Shown: positions 43,860-53,484, numbered from the stretch's first letter. The stretch is 64,000 nt of DNA from Phytopseudomonas dryadis (GCF_004327355.1 NZ_QJUM01000019.1:1-64000); one strand, 5' to 3'. The notes: generated by a model from the letters alone, not told the origin. Program-made: numbers and translations.

Positions 43860-44672
43860 ATGGTTATCGGCTCCACCGAACTGGTCGCGATCGTCGGCTC
43901 GCCCATCGCCCAAGTGAAATCCCCGGAAAACTTCAATAACTGGTTCGCCGCCCACGGCGAGAACCTGGCGATGCTGCCCATCGATCTGCACGAACGATCC
44001 CTCGAGGTCTTTCTCGACACCCTGCGCGGCTGGCAGAACCTGCGCGGCTGCGTGGTCACCGTGCCCTACAAGCAGCGGATCGCCGGGTGCCTGGACGCCC
44101 TCAGCGAGCGCGCCGGCGCACTGCGCTCGGTCAACGTAATCCGCCGCGAGCGCGACGGCCGGCTGGTCGGCGATAACGTCGACGGCGAAGGTTTCCTCAA
44201 TGCCGCGCGGCAGCAGGGCTTCGCCGTCGCCGGCAAGCGGGCGCTGGTGGTCGGCGCCGGGGGGGTCGGCAGCGCCATCGCCTATTCGCTGGGCCAGGCC
44301 GGTATCGCCAGCCTCAGCCTGGTCGATGCCTGCAACGAGCGTAGCGGCGCCCTGGCCGATCTGCTCGGCGGCGCGTTCCCGGAACTGCCGATCGAGAGCG
44401 GCGCCGGCGCCTCGCTGGCCGCTTTCGATCTGCTCGTCAACGCCTCGCCGGTGGGCATGGGCGACAGCGGCGAACTGCCCCTGCCCCAGGCGCTGCTCGA
44501 CAGCCTGGCGCCAACCGCGCACGTCGCCGACGTGGTCACCTCACCGGCCATCACGCCCCTGCTGGCCTTCGCTCGCCAGCGCGGCTGCTCGATCCAGACC
44601 GGCCCGCAGATGGCCATCGCCCAGGCAGGCCACCTCGGCCACTTCATGGGCGTGACGCCACTGCAACTGTGA
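43860..44672 (+). CDS. Shikimate/quinate dehydrogenase family oxidoreductase
   Basis: 270 aa. The N-terminal substrate domain (VGSPIAQVKSPENFNNWF; catalytic Lys in TVPYKQRI; Asp in DNVDGEGF) precedes a Rossmann domain with VVGAGGVGSAIAYSL and VNASPVGMGD. Biosynthetic AroE would not be expected inside a catabolic operon with an IclR regulator, so a catabolic role on quinate-, shikimate- or hydroxycyclohexane-carboxylate-like substrates is inferred. The ATG at 43860 is preferred over a TTG at 43794 because the latter adds non-conserved residues. Confidence 0.82.
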   Translation: MVIGSTELVAIVGSPIAQVKSPENFNNWFAAHGENLAMLPIDLHERSLEVFLDTLRGWQNLRGCVVTVPYKQRIAGCLDALSERAGALRSVNVIRRERDGRLVGDNVDGEGFLNAARQQGFAVAGKRALVVGAGGVGSAIAYSLGQAGIASLSLVDACNERSGALADLLGGAFPELPIESGAGASLAAFDLLVNASPVGMGDSGELPLPQALLDSLAPTAHVADVVTSPAITPLLAFARQRGCSIQTGPQMAIAQAGHLGHFMGVTPLQL

Positions 44673-44683
44673 GGAGCGCAGCC

Positions 44684-46429
44684 ATGAACATCGCCACCGC
44701 GATACCCGCCAGCGAACAGCGCGACAGCCGCGCGGGCCACTATGACCTGATCGTGCTCGGCAGCGGCGCCGCGGGCTTCGCCGCCGCGGTGACCGCCTCC
44801 GGCAAGGGCCTCAAGGTCCTGATGGTCGAGAAGGCCGCACAGTTCGGCGGCACCTCGGCGATCTCCGGCGGCGCGATCTGGATCCACGCCAGCGACCAGG
44901 CCTGCGCGGCCGCTATCGAAGACAGCCGCGAGGCCATGCGCCACTACCTGCGGAGCGTCATCGGCCGCGGCTACCGCGCCGAGCAGGTGGAGACCTTCAT
45001 CGAACGCGGCCACGAGGCCCTGCGCTGGCTGGAAGCGAATTCGGAACTGCGCTACAGCCTGCGTCCCCTGTCGCCGGACTACTATCCGGACGCGCCAGGC
45101 GCCACCGAACGGGGCCGGGCGCTGGAGGTGCTCGAGTACGACGGCGGCCGCCTCGGCGAGCACTTCAGGAACCTGAAGATGCCGCCCGCCGGCATGCTGC
45201 TGTTCGGCGCGATGATGGTCAACCGGGTGGACATCCAGCATTTCCTCAGCATGCGCCGCTCGCCGGCATCGCTCTGGCACTGCCTGAAGCTGATGGCCCG
45301 CTATGCCTGCGATCGCCTGCGCTACCCACGGGGCGCGCGGCTGACCACCGGCAATGCGCTGATCGCCCGGCTCGCCACCACGGCGTTCGCCAATGGCGTC
45401 ACCCTGTGGCTGCAGAGCGAGGCGGACGCGTTGATCGTCGAGAACGGCAGCGTGCTCGGCGCACGCATCCGGCATGCGGGCCGACTCGAAGAGGTACGCG
45501 CACGCGGCGGCGTGGTCTGCGCCATGGGCGGTTTCGCCGCGGCGCCGCTGGCCGCGGCCTATCGACCGGCCAGCGCGCAGCCGCACCTGAGCATGTCGCC
45601 GGCGACCAACAGCGGTGACGCTCTGCGCCTGGGCGAAGCGGTGAATGCCGCCACTGGCGAGGGGCTGGCGGCGAATTTCTTCTGGGCGCCGGTTTCCGAA
45701 ATCCGCCATGCCAACGGCGAGCGCGAGCGCTTCCCGCACCTGGTCACCGATCGCGCCAAACCCGGGGTGATCGCAGTGAACGCGGCGGGCCAGCGCTTCG
45801 TCAACGAAGCCGATTCCTACCACCACTTCGTGCAGACCATGTTCGCCACTGGCAACAGTGTCTGCTGGCTGATCTGCGACGCCACGGCCATGAGCAAGTA
45901 CGGCCTGGGCCTGGCACGTCCGAGCCCGGTGGACAACCGCGCGCTGATCGACGCCGGCTACCTGCACAAGGCCGATAGCGCCGAACGGCTGGCGCAGGAG
46001 CTGGGCATCGATGCGCACGAGCTGCGGCGCACGCTCGAACGCTTCAATGCCGATGCACGGGCGGGCGTCGACCGCGAATTCGGCAAGGGCGGCAACAGCT
46101 ACAACCGCTACATGGGCGATCCGGATCACCGGCCGAACCCCTGCCTGGCCCCCCTGACCCGCGCGCCCTTCTACGCCGTGCGCGTGCATACCGGCGACCT
46201 CGGCTCGGCACGCGGCCTGCTCACCGATACCCAGGCCAACGTGCTGGACACGGCCGGCGCCGCCATCCCCGGCCTGTACGCCGTGGGCAACGACATGAAC
46301 TCGATCATGGACGGCACTTATCCAGGCCCGGGCATCACCCTCGGCCCCGGACTGACCTTCGGCCACATCGCCGCCACCCATGTCGCCGAACGTTTGAGCT
46401 CGGCGACACCGCATCGTCAGGAGAACTGA
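44684..46429 (+). CDS. FAD-dependent oxidoreductase, 3-ketosteroid dehydrogenase/fumarate reductase family (copy 1)
   Basis: 581 aa. The FAD motif LIVLGSGAAGFAAAVTASGKG is followed by LMVEKAAQFGGTSAISGGAIWI, typical of the Delta1-ketosteroid dehydrogenase family. The C-terminal FAD site NDMNSIMDGTYPGPGITLGPG is conserved. Enzymes of this family introduce a double bond next to a ketone. GAGGAG precedes the ATG. It sits between an SDH-like gene and a NIPSNAP gene, with a paralogue just downstream. Confidence 0.88.
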   Translation: MNIATAIPASEQRDSRAGHYDLIVLGSGAAGFAAAVTASGKGLKVLMVEKAAQFGGTSAISGGAIWIHASDQACAAAIEDSREAMRHYLRSVIGRGYRAEQVETFIERGHEALRWLEANSELRYSLRPLSPDYYPDAPGATERGRALEVLEYDGGRLGEHFRNLKMPPAGMLLFGAMMVNRVDIQHFLSMRRSPASLWHCLKLMARYACDRLRYPRGARLTTGNALIARLATTAFANGVTLWLQSEADALIVENGSVLGARIRHAGRLEEVRARGGVVCAMGGFAAAPLAAAYRPASAQPHLSMSPATNSGDALRLGEAVNAATGEGLAANFFWAPVSEIRHANGERERFPHLVTDRAKPGVIAVNAAGQRFVNEADSYHHFVQTMFATGNSVCWLICDATAMSKYGLGLARPSPVDNRALIDAGYLHKADSAERLAQELGIDAHELRRTLERFNADARAGVDREFGKGGNSYNRYMGDPDHRPNPCLAPLTRAPFYAVRVHTGDLGSARGLLTDTQANVLDTAGAAIPGLYAVGNDMNSIMDGTYPGPGITLGPGLTFGHIAATHVAERLSSATPHRQEN

Positions 46430-46431
46430 AC

Positions 46432-46752
46432 ATGTACTACGAACTGCGCACCTACACCCTCAAGCCCACCAAGCTGGCCGACTGGCTGGCGCTCTATCAG
46501 AGCGACGCCCTGGCGGTACAGAGCGAACACCTGGGGCAACTGGTGGGGTTCTTCACCACCGAGTTCGGCGAAGCCAATCAGGTGGTGCACATCTGGGCCT
46601 ATGAAAGCCTCGACGAACGTGCGCGACGGCGGGCCGCCATGGCCGCGGACCCGCGCTGGGCAGCGTTCGGACGCAAGAACAAGGAGCTGGATGCGGTGGT
46701 CACGCTCGACTCGCGAATCCTGCGGCCGACCGGCTTCTCGCCACTGCAATGA
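46432..46752 (+). CDS. NIPSNAP family protein
   Basis: 106 aa dimeric ferredoxin-like fold protein. It starts YYELRTYTLKPTKLADWLALYQ and contains VHIWAYESLDERARRRAAMAADPRW, both family hallmarks. Small NIPSNAP proteins are often found next to catabolic enzymes; a molecular role is not established. It is 2 bp downstream of the first flavoprotein gene. Confidence 0.88.
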   Translation: MYYELRTYTLKPTKLADWLALYQSDALAVQSEHLGQLVGFFTTEFGEANQVVHIWAYESLDERARRRAAMAADPRWAAFGRKNKELDAVVTLDSRILRPTGFSPLQ

Positions 46753-46808
46753 TGCCACCCAGGCGCACGCTGCCGAGCGCCTGAAAACCGGATAGCGAAC
46801 CACGCCTG

Positions 46809-46828
46809 CGACAGGCCCGGGCCTGTCG
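46809..46828. repeat. Perfect 20-bp palindrome in the catabolic operon
   Basis: CGACAGGCCCGGGCCTGTCG, in the 122-bp gap before the second flavoprotein gene. No T tract; likely an mRNA processing or stabilising hairpin. Confidence 0.55.
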
Positions 46829-46874
46829 TGCGGGTTCGCTCGGCCAAAAACACAAGAACAATGAGAGGCAGGCC

Positions 46875-48617
46875 ATGCGACAGCTCGACTGCGACGTACT
46901 GGTAATCGGCTCCGGCGCCGCCGGCCTGGCGGCAGCGGTGACCGCGGCCGAGCACGGCCTGGATGTGCTGGTGGCAGAGAAGGCTGCCTACCTGGGCGGC
47001 ACCAGCGCCTGGTCCGGTGGCTGGCTGTGGATACCGCGCAATCCGCTGGCGCGCGCCGAAGGCATCGTCGAAGCGGACGATGCCCCCGAGCGCTACCTGA
47101 TGGCCCAGACCGGAGCCGACCGGCTCGACGAGCGGCAACGCGCCTTCCTGGTCCACGGCCCGGAAATGGTCGAATTCTTCCACACCCGCACCGCTGTGGC
47201 GTTTTACTCCGGCAGCAGCATGCCGGACATGCACGACGGAGACGGCGCCGCCGCGGGTGGGCGCTCGCTGTGCGCCCAGCCCTTCGACGGGCGCCAACTG
47301 GGCGACTGGCTGCCGCGCCTGCGCCCACCGCTGGATATCCTCAGCCTGTACGGCATGGGCATCGCCGGCGGAGCGGATCTGGGCGCCTTCTTCAATGTCC
47401 GCCGCTCGCCCAGGGCGATGCTGCACGTGACCACACGCCTGCTGCGCCACCTGCGCGATCGGCTGTGGCACGGGCGAGGTCTGCACCTGGTCAACGGCAA
47501 CGCCCTGGTCGCGCGCCTGCTGCGTAGCGCGCTCGATCGTCAGGTCGGGCTGCTGACCGACAGCCCGGCCCTGCGCCTGCTGCACGACCAGGGGCGGGTC
47601 AGCGGCGCGCTATTGCAGCAAAGGGACGGCGAGCTGCAGGTCAATGCCCGGCGCGGCGTGGTACTGGCATGCGGCGGCTTCCCCCATGACCGCCAGCGGA
47701 TCGCCCGGTTGATCGCCCATGCCCCTGGTGGCACCGAGCACTACAGTGCCGCGGTGCCGGAAAACAGTGGCGACGGCCTGCGCCTGGGCGAGTCGGTCGG
47801 CGCCCGGGTCGCGGTCGACCTGGCCCAGCCCGCCGCCTGGGCGCCCACCTCGCGGGTGCCGCGGCGCGATGGCAGTGTCGGCCACTTCCCCCACCTGATC
47901 GACCGGGCCAAGCCCGGTTTCATCGCCGTGCGCCGCGACGGCCGCCGCTTCACCAACGAGGCCGACTGCTACCACGACTTCATGAACGCGCTGATCGCCG
48001 CGACCCCGGCCGGCGAGCCGGTCGAGGCCTGGCTGATCGCCGATGCGCGGGCGCGCTGGCGCTATGGCATCGGCTGGGCCAAGCCGTTGCCGTTCAGCGA
48101 TCGCCACTACCTGCGCTGCGGTTACCTGCAGCGCGCGGCCGACGCCAGGCAGCTGGCGGCACGCTGCGGCATCGACGCCAGCGCCCTGCAGGCCACCCTG
48201 GAACGCTTCAACCGCTTCGCCGCCCGGGGCGAAGATCCGGACTTCCAGCGCGGCCGCTCGGCCTACAACCAGGCCCAGGGCGAGCCGCTGCAACGACCCA
48301 ACCCGTCCCTGCGCGCGCTGCACGGCGACTTGTACGCCGTGAAGCTGGTCGCCGGCAGCCTGGGCACCTTCGCCGGCCTGCGCACGGATGCCGAGGCGCG
48401 CGTCCTGGATGCCCGGGAGCAGCCGATCGCCGGCCTGTTCGCGGTGGGCAACGACATGAACAGCGTGATGGCCGGCCATTACCCCAGCGGGGGCATCACC
48501 CTCGGCCCGGGCATGACCTTCGGCTACCTGGCCGGCCTGGCCCTGGCTGGCGCGGACCGCAAGCCGCCTACGGCAACCGGCAATGCCCGGGACCGCCAGG
48601 AGGATCACGCCATGTAG
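46875..48617 (+). CDS. FAD-dependent oxidoreductase, 3-ketosteroid dehydrogenase/fumarate reductase family (copy 2)
   Basis: 580 aa. FAD motif VLVIGSGAAGLAAAVTAAEHG, then VAEKAAYLGGTSAWSGGWLWIP, and the C-terminal NDMNSVMAGHYPSGGITLGPG. The architecture is the same as the gene at 44684 but with clear divergence, so the two are paralogues, not a recent duplicate. AGAGG precedes the ATG. Sequential desaturation of a ring ketone by the pair is one possible role. Confidence 0.88.
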   Translation: MRQLDCDVLVIGSGAAGLAAAVTAAEHGLDVLVAEKAAYLGGTSAWSGGWLWIPRNPLARAEGIVEADDAPERYLMAQTGADRLDERQRAFLVHGPEMVEFFHTRTAVAFYSGSSMPDMHDGDGAAAGGRSLCAQPFDGRQLGDWLPRLRPPLDILSLYGMGIAGGADLGAFFNVRRSPRAMLHVTTRLLRHLRDRLWHGRGLHLVNGNALVARLLRSALDRQVGLLTDSPALRLLHDQGRVSGALLQQRDGELQVNARRGVVLACGGFPHDRQRIARLIAHAPGGTEHYSAAVPENSGDGLRLGESVGARVAVDLAQPAAWAPTSRVPRRDGSVGHFPHLIDRAKPGFIAVRRDGRRFTNEADCYHDFMNALIAATPAGEPVEAWLIADARARWRYGIGWAKPLPFSDRHYLRCGYLQRAADARQLAARCGIDASALQATLERFNRFAARGEDPDFQRGRSAYNQAQGEPLQRPNPSLRALHGDLYAVKLVAGSLGTFAGLRTDAEARVLDAREQPIAGLFAVGNDMNSVMAGHYPSGGITLGPGMTFGYLAGLALAGADRKPPTATGNARDRQEDHAM

Positions 48618-48698
48618 CCATCCGCCCCACGCCTTGCCTGCCGCCGAGAGACGGCACGACCGCTCGCCAACAATTTCAACAAGAACGGGTAATCGATC

Positions 48699-50018
48699 AT
48701 GAATCAGACACACACCGAGCGGCTCCGGGCCGCCTCGCCGCATGCCTCGATGGCCAGCAAGATGCGCAGCGCCCTCGCCGTTGGCAAGACCCGCTGGGGC
48801 ATGCTCGCCCTGGTGTTCTTCGCCACCACGCTGAACTACATCGACCGCGCCGCGCTGGGCGTCATGCAGCCGGTGCTGGCCAAGGAAATGAGCTGGACGG
48901 CGATGGATTACGCCAACATCAACTTCTGGTTCCAGGTCGGCTACGCGGTGGGCTTCGTCCTGCAGGGGCGTTTCATCGACCGGGTCGGGGTGAAGAAGGC
49001 GTTCTTCCTCGCCGTGCTGCTCTGGAGCCTGGCCACCGGTGCCCACGGCCTGGCCACTTCGGCATTCGGCTTCATGCTCTGTCGTTTCGTCCTCGGCCTC
49101 ACCGAAGCCGCCAACTACCCGGCCTGCGTGAAAACCACCCGCACCTGGTTCCCGGCCGGCGAACGCGGCATCGCCACGGGCATCTTCAATGCCGGCACCA
49201 ACGTCGGCGCCATGCTCACGCCCATGCTGCTGCCGCTGATCCTGCACCTGTGGGGCTGGCAGGCGGCCTTCATGGGCATGGCCGCCCTGGGCTTCGTGTG
49301 GCTGCTGTTCTGGGGCCTCAAGTACTACAACCCGGAAGACCACCCCCGGCTCAAGGACAGCGAGCGCGCCTACATCCTGCGCGACCCGGAACCCGAGCCG
49401 GTGCGCGTACCGTTCAGCCGCATCCTCACCATGCGCGGCACCTGGGCCTTCGCCATCGGCTATACCCTGACCGCCCCGGTGTTCTGGTTCTACCTGTACT
49501 GGCTGCCGCCGTTCCTCAACCAGCAGTACGAGCTGGGGATCAGCGTCACCCAACTGGGCATTCCGCTGATCATCATCTGGCTGACCGCCGATGTCGGCAG
49601 CGTCGGCGGCGGCGTGCTCTCGTCCTGGCTGATCGGCAGGGGCATGGCGGCGGTCAAGGCACGCCTGCTGTCGATGCTGGTGTTCGCCACCACCATCATC
49701 AGCGTGATCTTCGCCGCCAACGCCAGCGGCCTGTGGGTCGCGGTGCTGGCCATCGCCCTCGCCGTCGGCGCGCACCAGGCCTGGAACGCCAATATCTGGA
49801 GCCTGGTGATGGACTACACGCCCAAGCACATGATGAGCACCGTATTCGGCTTCGGCGGCATGTGCGCAGCGGTCGGCGGCATGTTCATGACGCAGATCGT
49901 CGGCCACGTGCTGACCGTGACGAACAACAACTACACCGTACTGTTCAGCATGATCCCGGCGATGTACTTCGCCGCCCTGGTCGTGCTGTTCCTGCTCGCT
50001 CCCCGGCGCATCCAGTAA
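48699..50018 (+). CDS. MFS transporter, anion:cation symporter (ACS) type
   Basis: 439 aa with 12 transmembrane segments. The ACS signature FATTLNYIDRAALGVMQPVL in the first helix is typical of glucarate, galactonate and phthalate-type acid permeases. FVLGLTEAANYPACVKTTRTWFPAGERGIATG is the matching conserved loop. It is last in the IclR-linked cluster and probably imports the carboxylic acid substrate. Confidence 0.9.
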   Translation: MNQTHTERLRAASPHASMASKMRSALAVGKTRWGMLALVFFATTLNYIDRAALGVMQPVLAKEMSWTAMDYANINFWFQVGYAVGFVLQGRFIDRVGVKKAFFLAVLLWSLATGAHGLATSAFGFMLCRFVLGLTEAANYPACVKTTRTWFPAGERGIATGIFNAGTNVGAMLTPMLLPLILHLWGWQAAFMGMAALGFVWLLFWGLKYYNPEDHPRLKDSERAYILRDPEPEPVRVPFSRILTMRGTWAFAIGYTLTAPVFWFYLYWLPPFLNQQYELGISVTQLGIPLIIIWLTADVGSVGGGVLSSWLIGRGMAAVKARLLSMLVFATTIISVIFAANASGLWVAVLAIALAVGAHQAWNANIWSLVMDYTPKHMMSTVFGFGGMCAAVGGMFMTQIVGHVLTVTNNNYTVLFSMIPAMYFAALVVLFLLAPRRIQ

Positions 50019-50036
50019 AAAGAGCCGGCAGCCATC

Positions 50037-50088
50037 GTTGACGTCGCGCCGCGACGGCCCGCCGGGCCACCGCCAGGGATGGCAAAAC
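50037..50088. repeat. Dispersed GACGTCGC/GCGACGGC repeat, copy 2
   Basis: TTGACGTCGCGCCGCGACGG, then CCCGCCGGGCCACCGCCAGGG. Same block order as 33327-33375. Confidence 0.55.
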
Positions 50089-50195
50089 CACGAGCCCCGG
50101 CAACCCGTCGCAGGCGGCCAGGCCGCCCGATCGGGGCCCTGGCGGAAAGCACGCCGCGGTCTTTTTCCGAATAAGCCACGCGACCCTTTGCGCAA

Positions 50196-50214
50196 AATGC
50201 AAATCTTTCGCATT
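50196..50214. promoter_or_regulatory. Fur-like box upstream of icmP
   Basis: AATGCAAATCTTTCGCATT is a 19-bp imperfect palindrome (AATGC...GCATT) of Fur-box size and AT content, about 60 bp before the start codon. Candidate only. Confidence 0.45.
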
Positions 50215-50273
50215 ATGTGTCGGTTAACGTGCCCCGCCACGTTCGCCCCCATCCACACGTAAAGGATTTCGTC

Positions 50274-51608
50274 ATGATTCGTATGCCCCTGGCTTCTGCC
50301 AGCCTGCTGGCCATCGCCATTGCCCTCGCGGGCTGCGGCGAAGACAAGGCGCCCGCCAACCAGGCCGCTCCGGCCGCCCCTGAAACCAGCGCCAGCAGCG
50401 CACCAGCAGCCGGCGCCGTAGACGAAGCCGCCGCCCAGGCCGTGGTCAAGCACTACGCCGACATCGCCTCCGCCGTGTTCGACGATGCCGCCAGCACCGC
50501 CAAGACCCTGCAGAGCGCCATCGACGCCCTGCTCGCCACACCGAACGACGAAACCCTGAAAGCCGCCCGCGAAGCCTGGCTGGCCGCGCGCGTGCCGTAC
50601 ATGCAGAGCGAAGTGTTCCGCTTCGGCAACACCATCGTCGACGACTGGGAAGGTCAGGTGAACGCCTGGCCGCTGGACGAAGGCCTGATCGACTACGTCG
50701 CCGAAGACTACGAGCACGCCCTGGGCAACCCCGGCGCCACGGCCAACATCATCGCCAACAGCGAGATCCAGGTCGGCGAAGACCAGATCGACGTCAGCGA
50801 AATCACCCCGGATCTGCTGGCCAGCCTGAACGAACTGGGCGGCTCCGAAGCCAACGTCGCCACCGGCTACCACGCCATCGAATTCCTGCTCTGGGGCCAG
50901 GATCTGAATGGCACCGAAGCGGGTGCGGGCGAACGTCCGGCCACCGACTACGTGGTCGGCGAAGGCGCCACCGGCGGCCACAACGAGCGCCGTCGCGCCT
51001 ACCTGAAGGCCGCCACCGAGCTGCTGGTCGCCGATCTCGACGAAATGGCCGGGCAGTGGAAAGCCGGCGTCGCCGACAACTACCGCGCCACCCTGGAAGG
51101 CGAGTCCGCGGAAAACGGCCTGCGCAAGATCCTCTTCGGCATGGGCAGCCTGTCCCTCGGCGAGCTGGCCGGCGAGCGCATGAAAGTCGCCCTGGAAGCC
51201 AACTCCACCGAAGACGAGCACGACTGCTTCAGCGACAACACCCACAACTCGCACTTCTACAACGGCCTCGGCATCCGCAACGTCTACCTGGGCGAGTACA
51301 AGAAGGTCGACGGCAGCACGCTGAGCGGCCCGAGCCTGTCCGCGCTGGTGGCCAAGGCCGACGCCGCCGCCGACAGCACGCTGAAGGCCGACCTGGACGC
51401 CACCCAGGCCAGGCTGCAGGCTCTGGTCGACAGCGCCAACCAGGGTCAGCACTTCGACCAGTTGATCGCCGCCGACAACGCCGAAGGCCAGCAACTGGTG
51501 CGCGACACCATCGCCGCCCTGGTCAAGCAGACCGGCGCCATCGAACAGGCCGCGGCCAAGCTGGGCATCAACGACCTGAACCCGGACACCGCCGACCACG
51601 AGTTCTGA
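50274..51608 (+). CDS. icmP: Imelysin (peptidase M75) family lipoprotein IcmP
   Basis: 444 aa. A lipoprotein signal (SLLAIAIALAGC) gives an outer-membrane or periplasmic lipoprotein. The imelysin GxHxxE motif is GYHAIEFLLWGQD (His200, Glu203). It resembles the P. aeruginosa insulin-cleaving metalloprotease IcmP and iron-regulated IrpA. The start at 50274 begins the lipoprotein signal; the upstream in-frame start at 50217 is not conserved. A Fur-like box lies upstream and a terminator follows. Direct peptidase activity of imelysins is debated; iron binding is likely. Confidence 0.9.
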   Translation: MIRMPLASASLLAIAIALAGCGEDKAPANQAAPAAPETSASSAPAAGAVDEAAAQAVVKHYADIASAVFDDAASTAKTLQSAIDALLATPNDETLKAAREAWLAARVPYMQSEVFRFGNTIVDDWEGQVNAWPLDEGLIDYVAEDYEHALGNPGATANIIANSEIQVGEDQIDVSEITPDLLASLNELGGSEANVATGYHAIEFLLWGQDLNGTEAGAGERPATDYVVGEGATGGHNERRRAYLKAATELLVADLDEMAGQWKAGVADNYRATLEGESAENGLRKILFGMGSLSLGELAGERMKVALEANSTEDEHDCFSDNTHNSHFYNGLGIRNVYLGEYKKVDGSTLSGPSLSALVAKADAAADSTLKADLDATQARLQALVDSANQGQHFDQLIAADNAEGQQLVRDTIAALVKQTGAIEQAAAKLGINDLNPDTADHEF

Positions 51609-51631
51609 TCCGGCGCGTCATGCGGTAAAGC

Positions 51632-51665
51632 AGGCCGATGCGAAGCGATTCGCATCGGCCTTTTT
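51632..51665 (+). terminator. Rho-independent terminator of icmP
   Basis: AGGCCGATGCGAA-GCGA-TTCGCATCGGCCT with a T tract (TTTTTC). Confidence 0.9.
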
Positions 51666-52501
51666 CATGGCGCCAGGCTGGCGACATCCTGTTCGGCGGG
51701 GTCATGTCCAGGACCGCGCGGTTCCGGCTCGACATGAACCGCGAAACCGGCTCGTCCGGGCGCCAGCTCGGGCCGCAGCGTCAGTTCCGGGATGAGATAG
51801 TCGCCGGCGTTCTGCTTGCGAAAGGCAATGGGCGCGGTCGTCCACAGTGCGTCCAGCCGCTCTCCCAGGGCCGCGCAGGCCTGCGCGAAGCCGGCGTCGT
51901 CGATACGGCTGGTCCGGTAGATCGCATGGGCCGGCAGCACCTCGAAGCCCGGGTAGAACAGGATGCCGTGCTGGATCGGAAAGAGGATGTCGTCGAGCGG
52001 GCCATTGATACCGCGAGGCCCGTAGTGCGGCGCCCAGCCGCCGATCGTCACCACCAGCATGGCGCGCTTGCCCGCCAGCACGCCTTCGCCGTAGCGATCG
52101 CCCCAGTGCCTGTCCGAGTGCTCGCCCACGCCATAGCCGAAGCCGTCCGTATACACACGATCGACCCAGCCCTTGAGGATGGCCGGCAGCGAGAACCACC
52201 ACAGCGGGAACTGCAGGATGACGGCATCCGCCCAGCGCAGCTTGTCCTGCTCGCGGGCGATGTCGGCACGCAACGTGCCGCTCTCCAGCGCCCGCCGCAA
52301 ATCCAGCGCCGGGTCGAAGCGCGCAGCGCTTGGCCGCGCAGCGCCGTCATCCGCGTCCAGCGCGGCCTTCCACTGCATGGCGTACAGGTCGGATACCTGC
52401 ACGGTGTTGCCGGCAGCCTCGAGGCGCCGGATGCTGAAATCCTTGAGCGAACCGTTCAGCGATCGGGGCTCGGGATGGGCGTAGACGAGAAGGACATTCA
52501 T
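51665..52501 (-). CDS. NAD(P)H-dependent quinone oxidoreductase, flavodoxin-like fold
   Basis: 278 aa NQO1/MdaB-like flavoprotein. It starts NVLLVYAHPEPRSLNGSLKDF and contains WADAVILQFPLWWFSLPAILKGWVDRVY, the FMN/FAD site and dimer region. It is a two-electron reductase of quinones or drugs. It is divergent from a LysR gene, suggesting quinone- or stress-inducible control. It ends near the icmP terminator. Confidence 0.88.
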   Translation of the reverse strand: MNVLLVYAHPEPRSLNGSLKDFSIRRLEAAGNTVQVSDLYAMQWKAALDADDGAARPSAARFDPALDLRRALESGTLRADIAREQDKLRWADAVILQFPLWWFSLPAILKGWVDRVYTDGFGYGVGEHSDRHWGDRYGEGVLAGKRAMLVVTIGGWAPHYGPRGINGPLDDILFPIQHGILFYPGFEVLPAHAIYRTSRIDDAGFAQACAALGERLDALWTTAPIAFRKQNAGDYLIPELTLRPELAPGRAGFAVHVEPEPRGPGHDPAEQDVASLAP

Positions 52502-52587
52502 GGCATGCGGCTCCAGTAATAGATGGGCACACCCTAGAACCTGTTGAGATATAGTTGAAATTGATTTCCAGTATTCCAGATATTGCC

Positions 52588-53484
52588 ATGCACAATTCCT
52601 TGAGGCGTCTCGACCTGAATCTGCTGGTCACCCTGGATGCCCTGCTCGCCGAGCACAACGTCACCCGGGCGGCCGCGCGCCTGCACCTGTCCCAGCCGTC
52701 GGTCAGCGTGCATCTGGCCAAGCTGCGCGAGGCCCTTGGCGATCCGTTGCTGTTGCCCGGGCCACGGGGCATGCGGCCCACGGCGCGGGCGGAGGAGTTG
52801 CGCGAACCGCTGCGCCAGGCGCTGGAGGCGCTGCAACGGGCGGTGTCGCCATCCAGCCCCTTCGATCCGGCCAGGGCCGACAACACCTGGCGCGTGGCCG
52901 CGTCCGACTATGGCGAGTCGACCATCCTGCTGCCGGCGTTGTCCGGCCTGCGTTCGGCCGCGCCCGGCACACGCCTGGCCGTGCTGGACATGGCGCCGTC
53001 GCGCATCGCCGGGCAGACCGAACGGGGCGAGATCGACCTGGCGTTGCGTACCCGTGACGAAGCGCCCGCCACCCTGCGCCACCGCCTCCTGTTCAGCGAA
53101 CGCTACGTACTCGCCGGCCGCGCCGGACATCCCCGCTTGCAGCGCCGACCGACACTGGCGCAGTTCTGCACGCTCGACCAGGTGATCGTGTCGCCGGACG
53201 GCGGCGGCTTCCAGGGGGTGACGGATACGCAACTGGCGGAACGGGGCATGAGCCGGCGGGTCGCCCTGTCCGTCCCGCACTTCCTGTTCCTCGGCGCGGT
53301 GCTGGCCAGCACCGATCTGGTGGCGGTGGTGCCGGCGCGGCTGGTTCGCGACAACGCCGCGCTGCAAGTGGTCGAGCCGCCCCTGGAGGTGCCGGGCTTC
53401 GAGATGCTCATGCTCTGGCACGAGCGTGTCCACCGCGACCCGGCCCACCAGTGGCTGCGCGAACACATCGTGAAGTCTATATAA
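52588..53484 (+). CDS. LysR family transcriptional regulator
   Basis: 298 aa. HTH: LLVTLDALLAEHNVTRAAARLHLSQPSVSVHLAKLREAL; the effector domain follows to the C-terminus. Belongs to the NodD/NahR-like LysR branch (DLNLLV start). The ATG at 52588 begins the conserved HNSLRRLDLNLL; a TTG at 52555 is not favoured. It is divergent from the quinone reductase gene and probably regulates it in response to a quinone or aromatic. Confidence 0.88.
   Translation: MHNSLRRLDLNLLVTLDALLAEHNVTRAAARLHLSQPSVSVHLAKLREALGDPLLLPGPRGMRPTARAEELREPLRQALEALQRAVSPSSPFDPARADNTWRVAASDYGESTILLPALSGLRSAAPGTRLAVLDMAPSRIAGQTERGEIDLALRTRDEAPATLRHRLLFSERYVLAGRAGHPRLQRRPTLAQFCTLDQVIVSPDGGGFQGVTDTQLAERGMSRRVALSVPHFLFLGAVLASTDLVAVVPARLVRDNAALQVVEPPLEVPGFEMLMLWHERVHRDPAHQWLREHIVKSI

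Noticed and set aside
47610..51599. A very long (1,329-codon) minus-strand open frame opposite the flavoprotein, MFS and icmP genes
   Set aside because: Shadow of high-GC coding on the plus strand; low-complexity Gly/Ala/His-rich translation and no domains.
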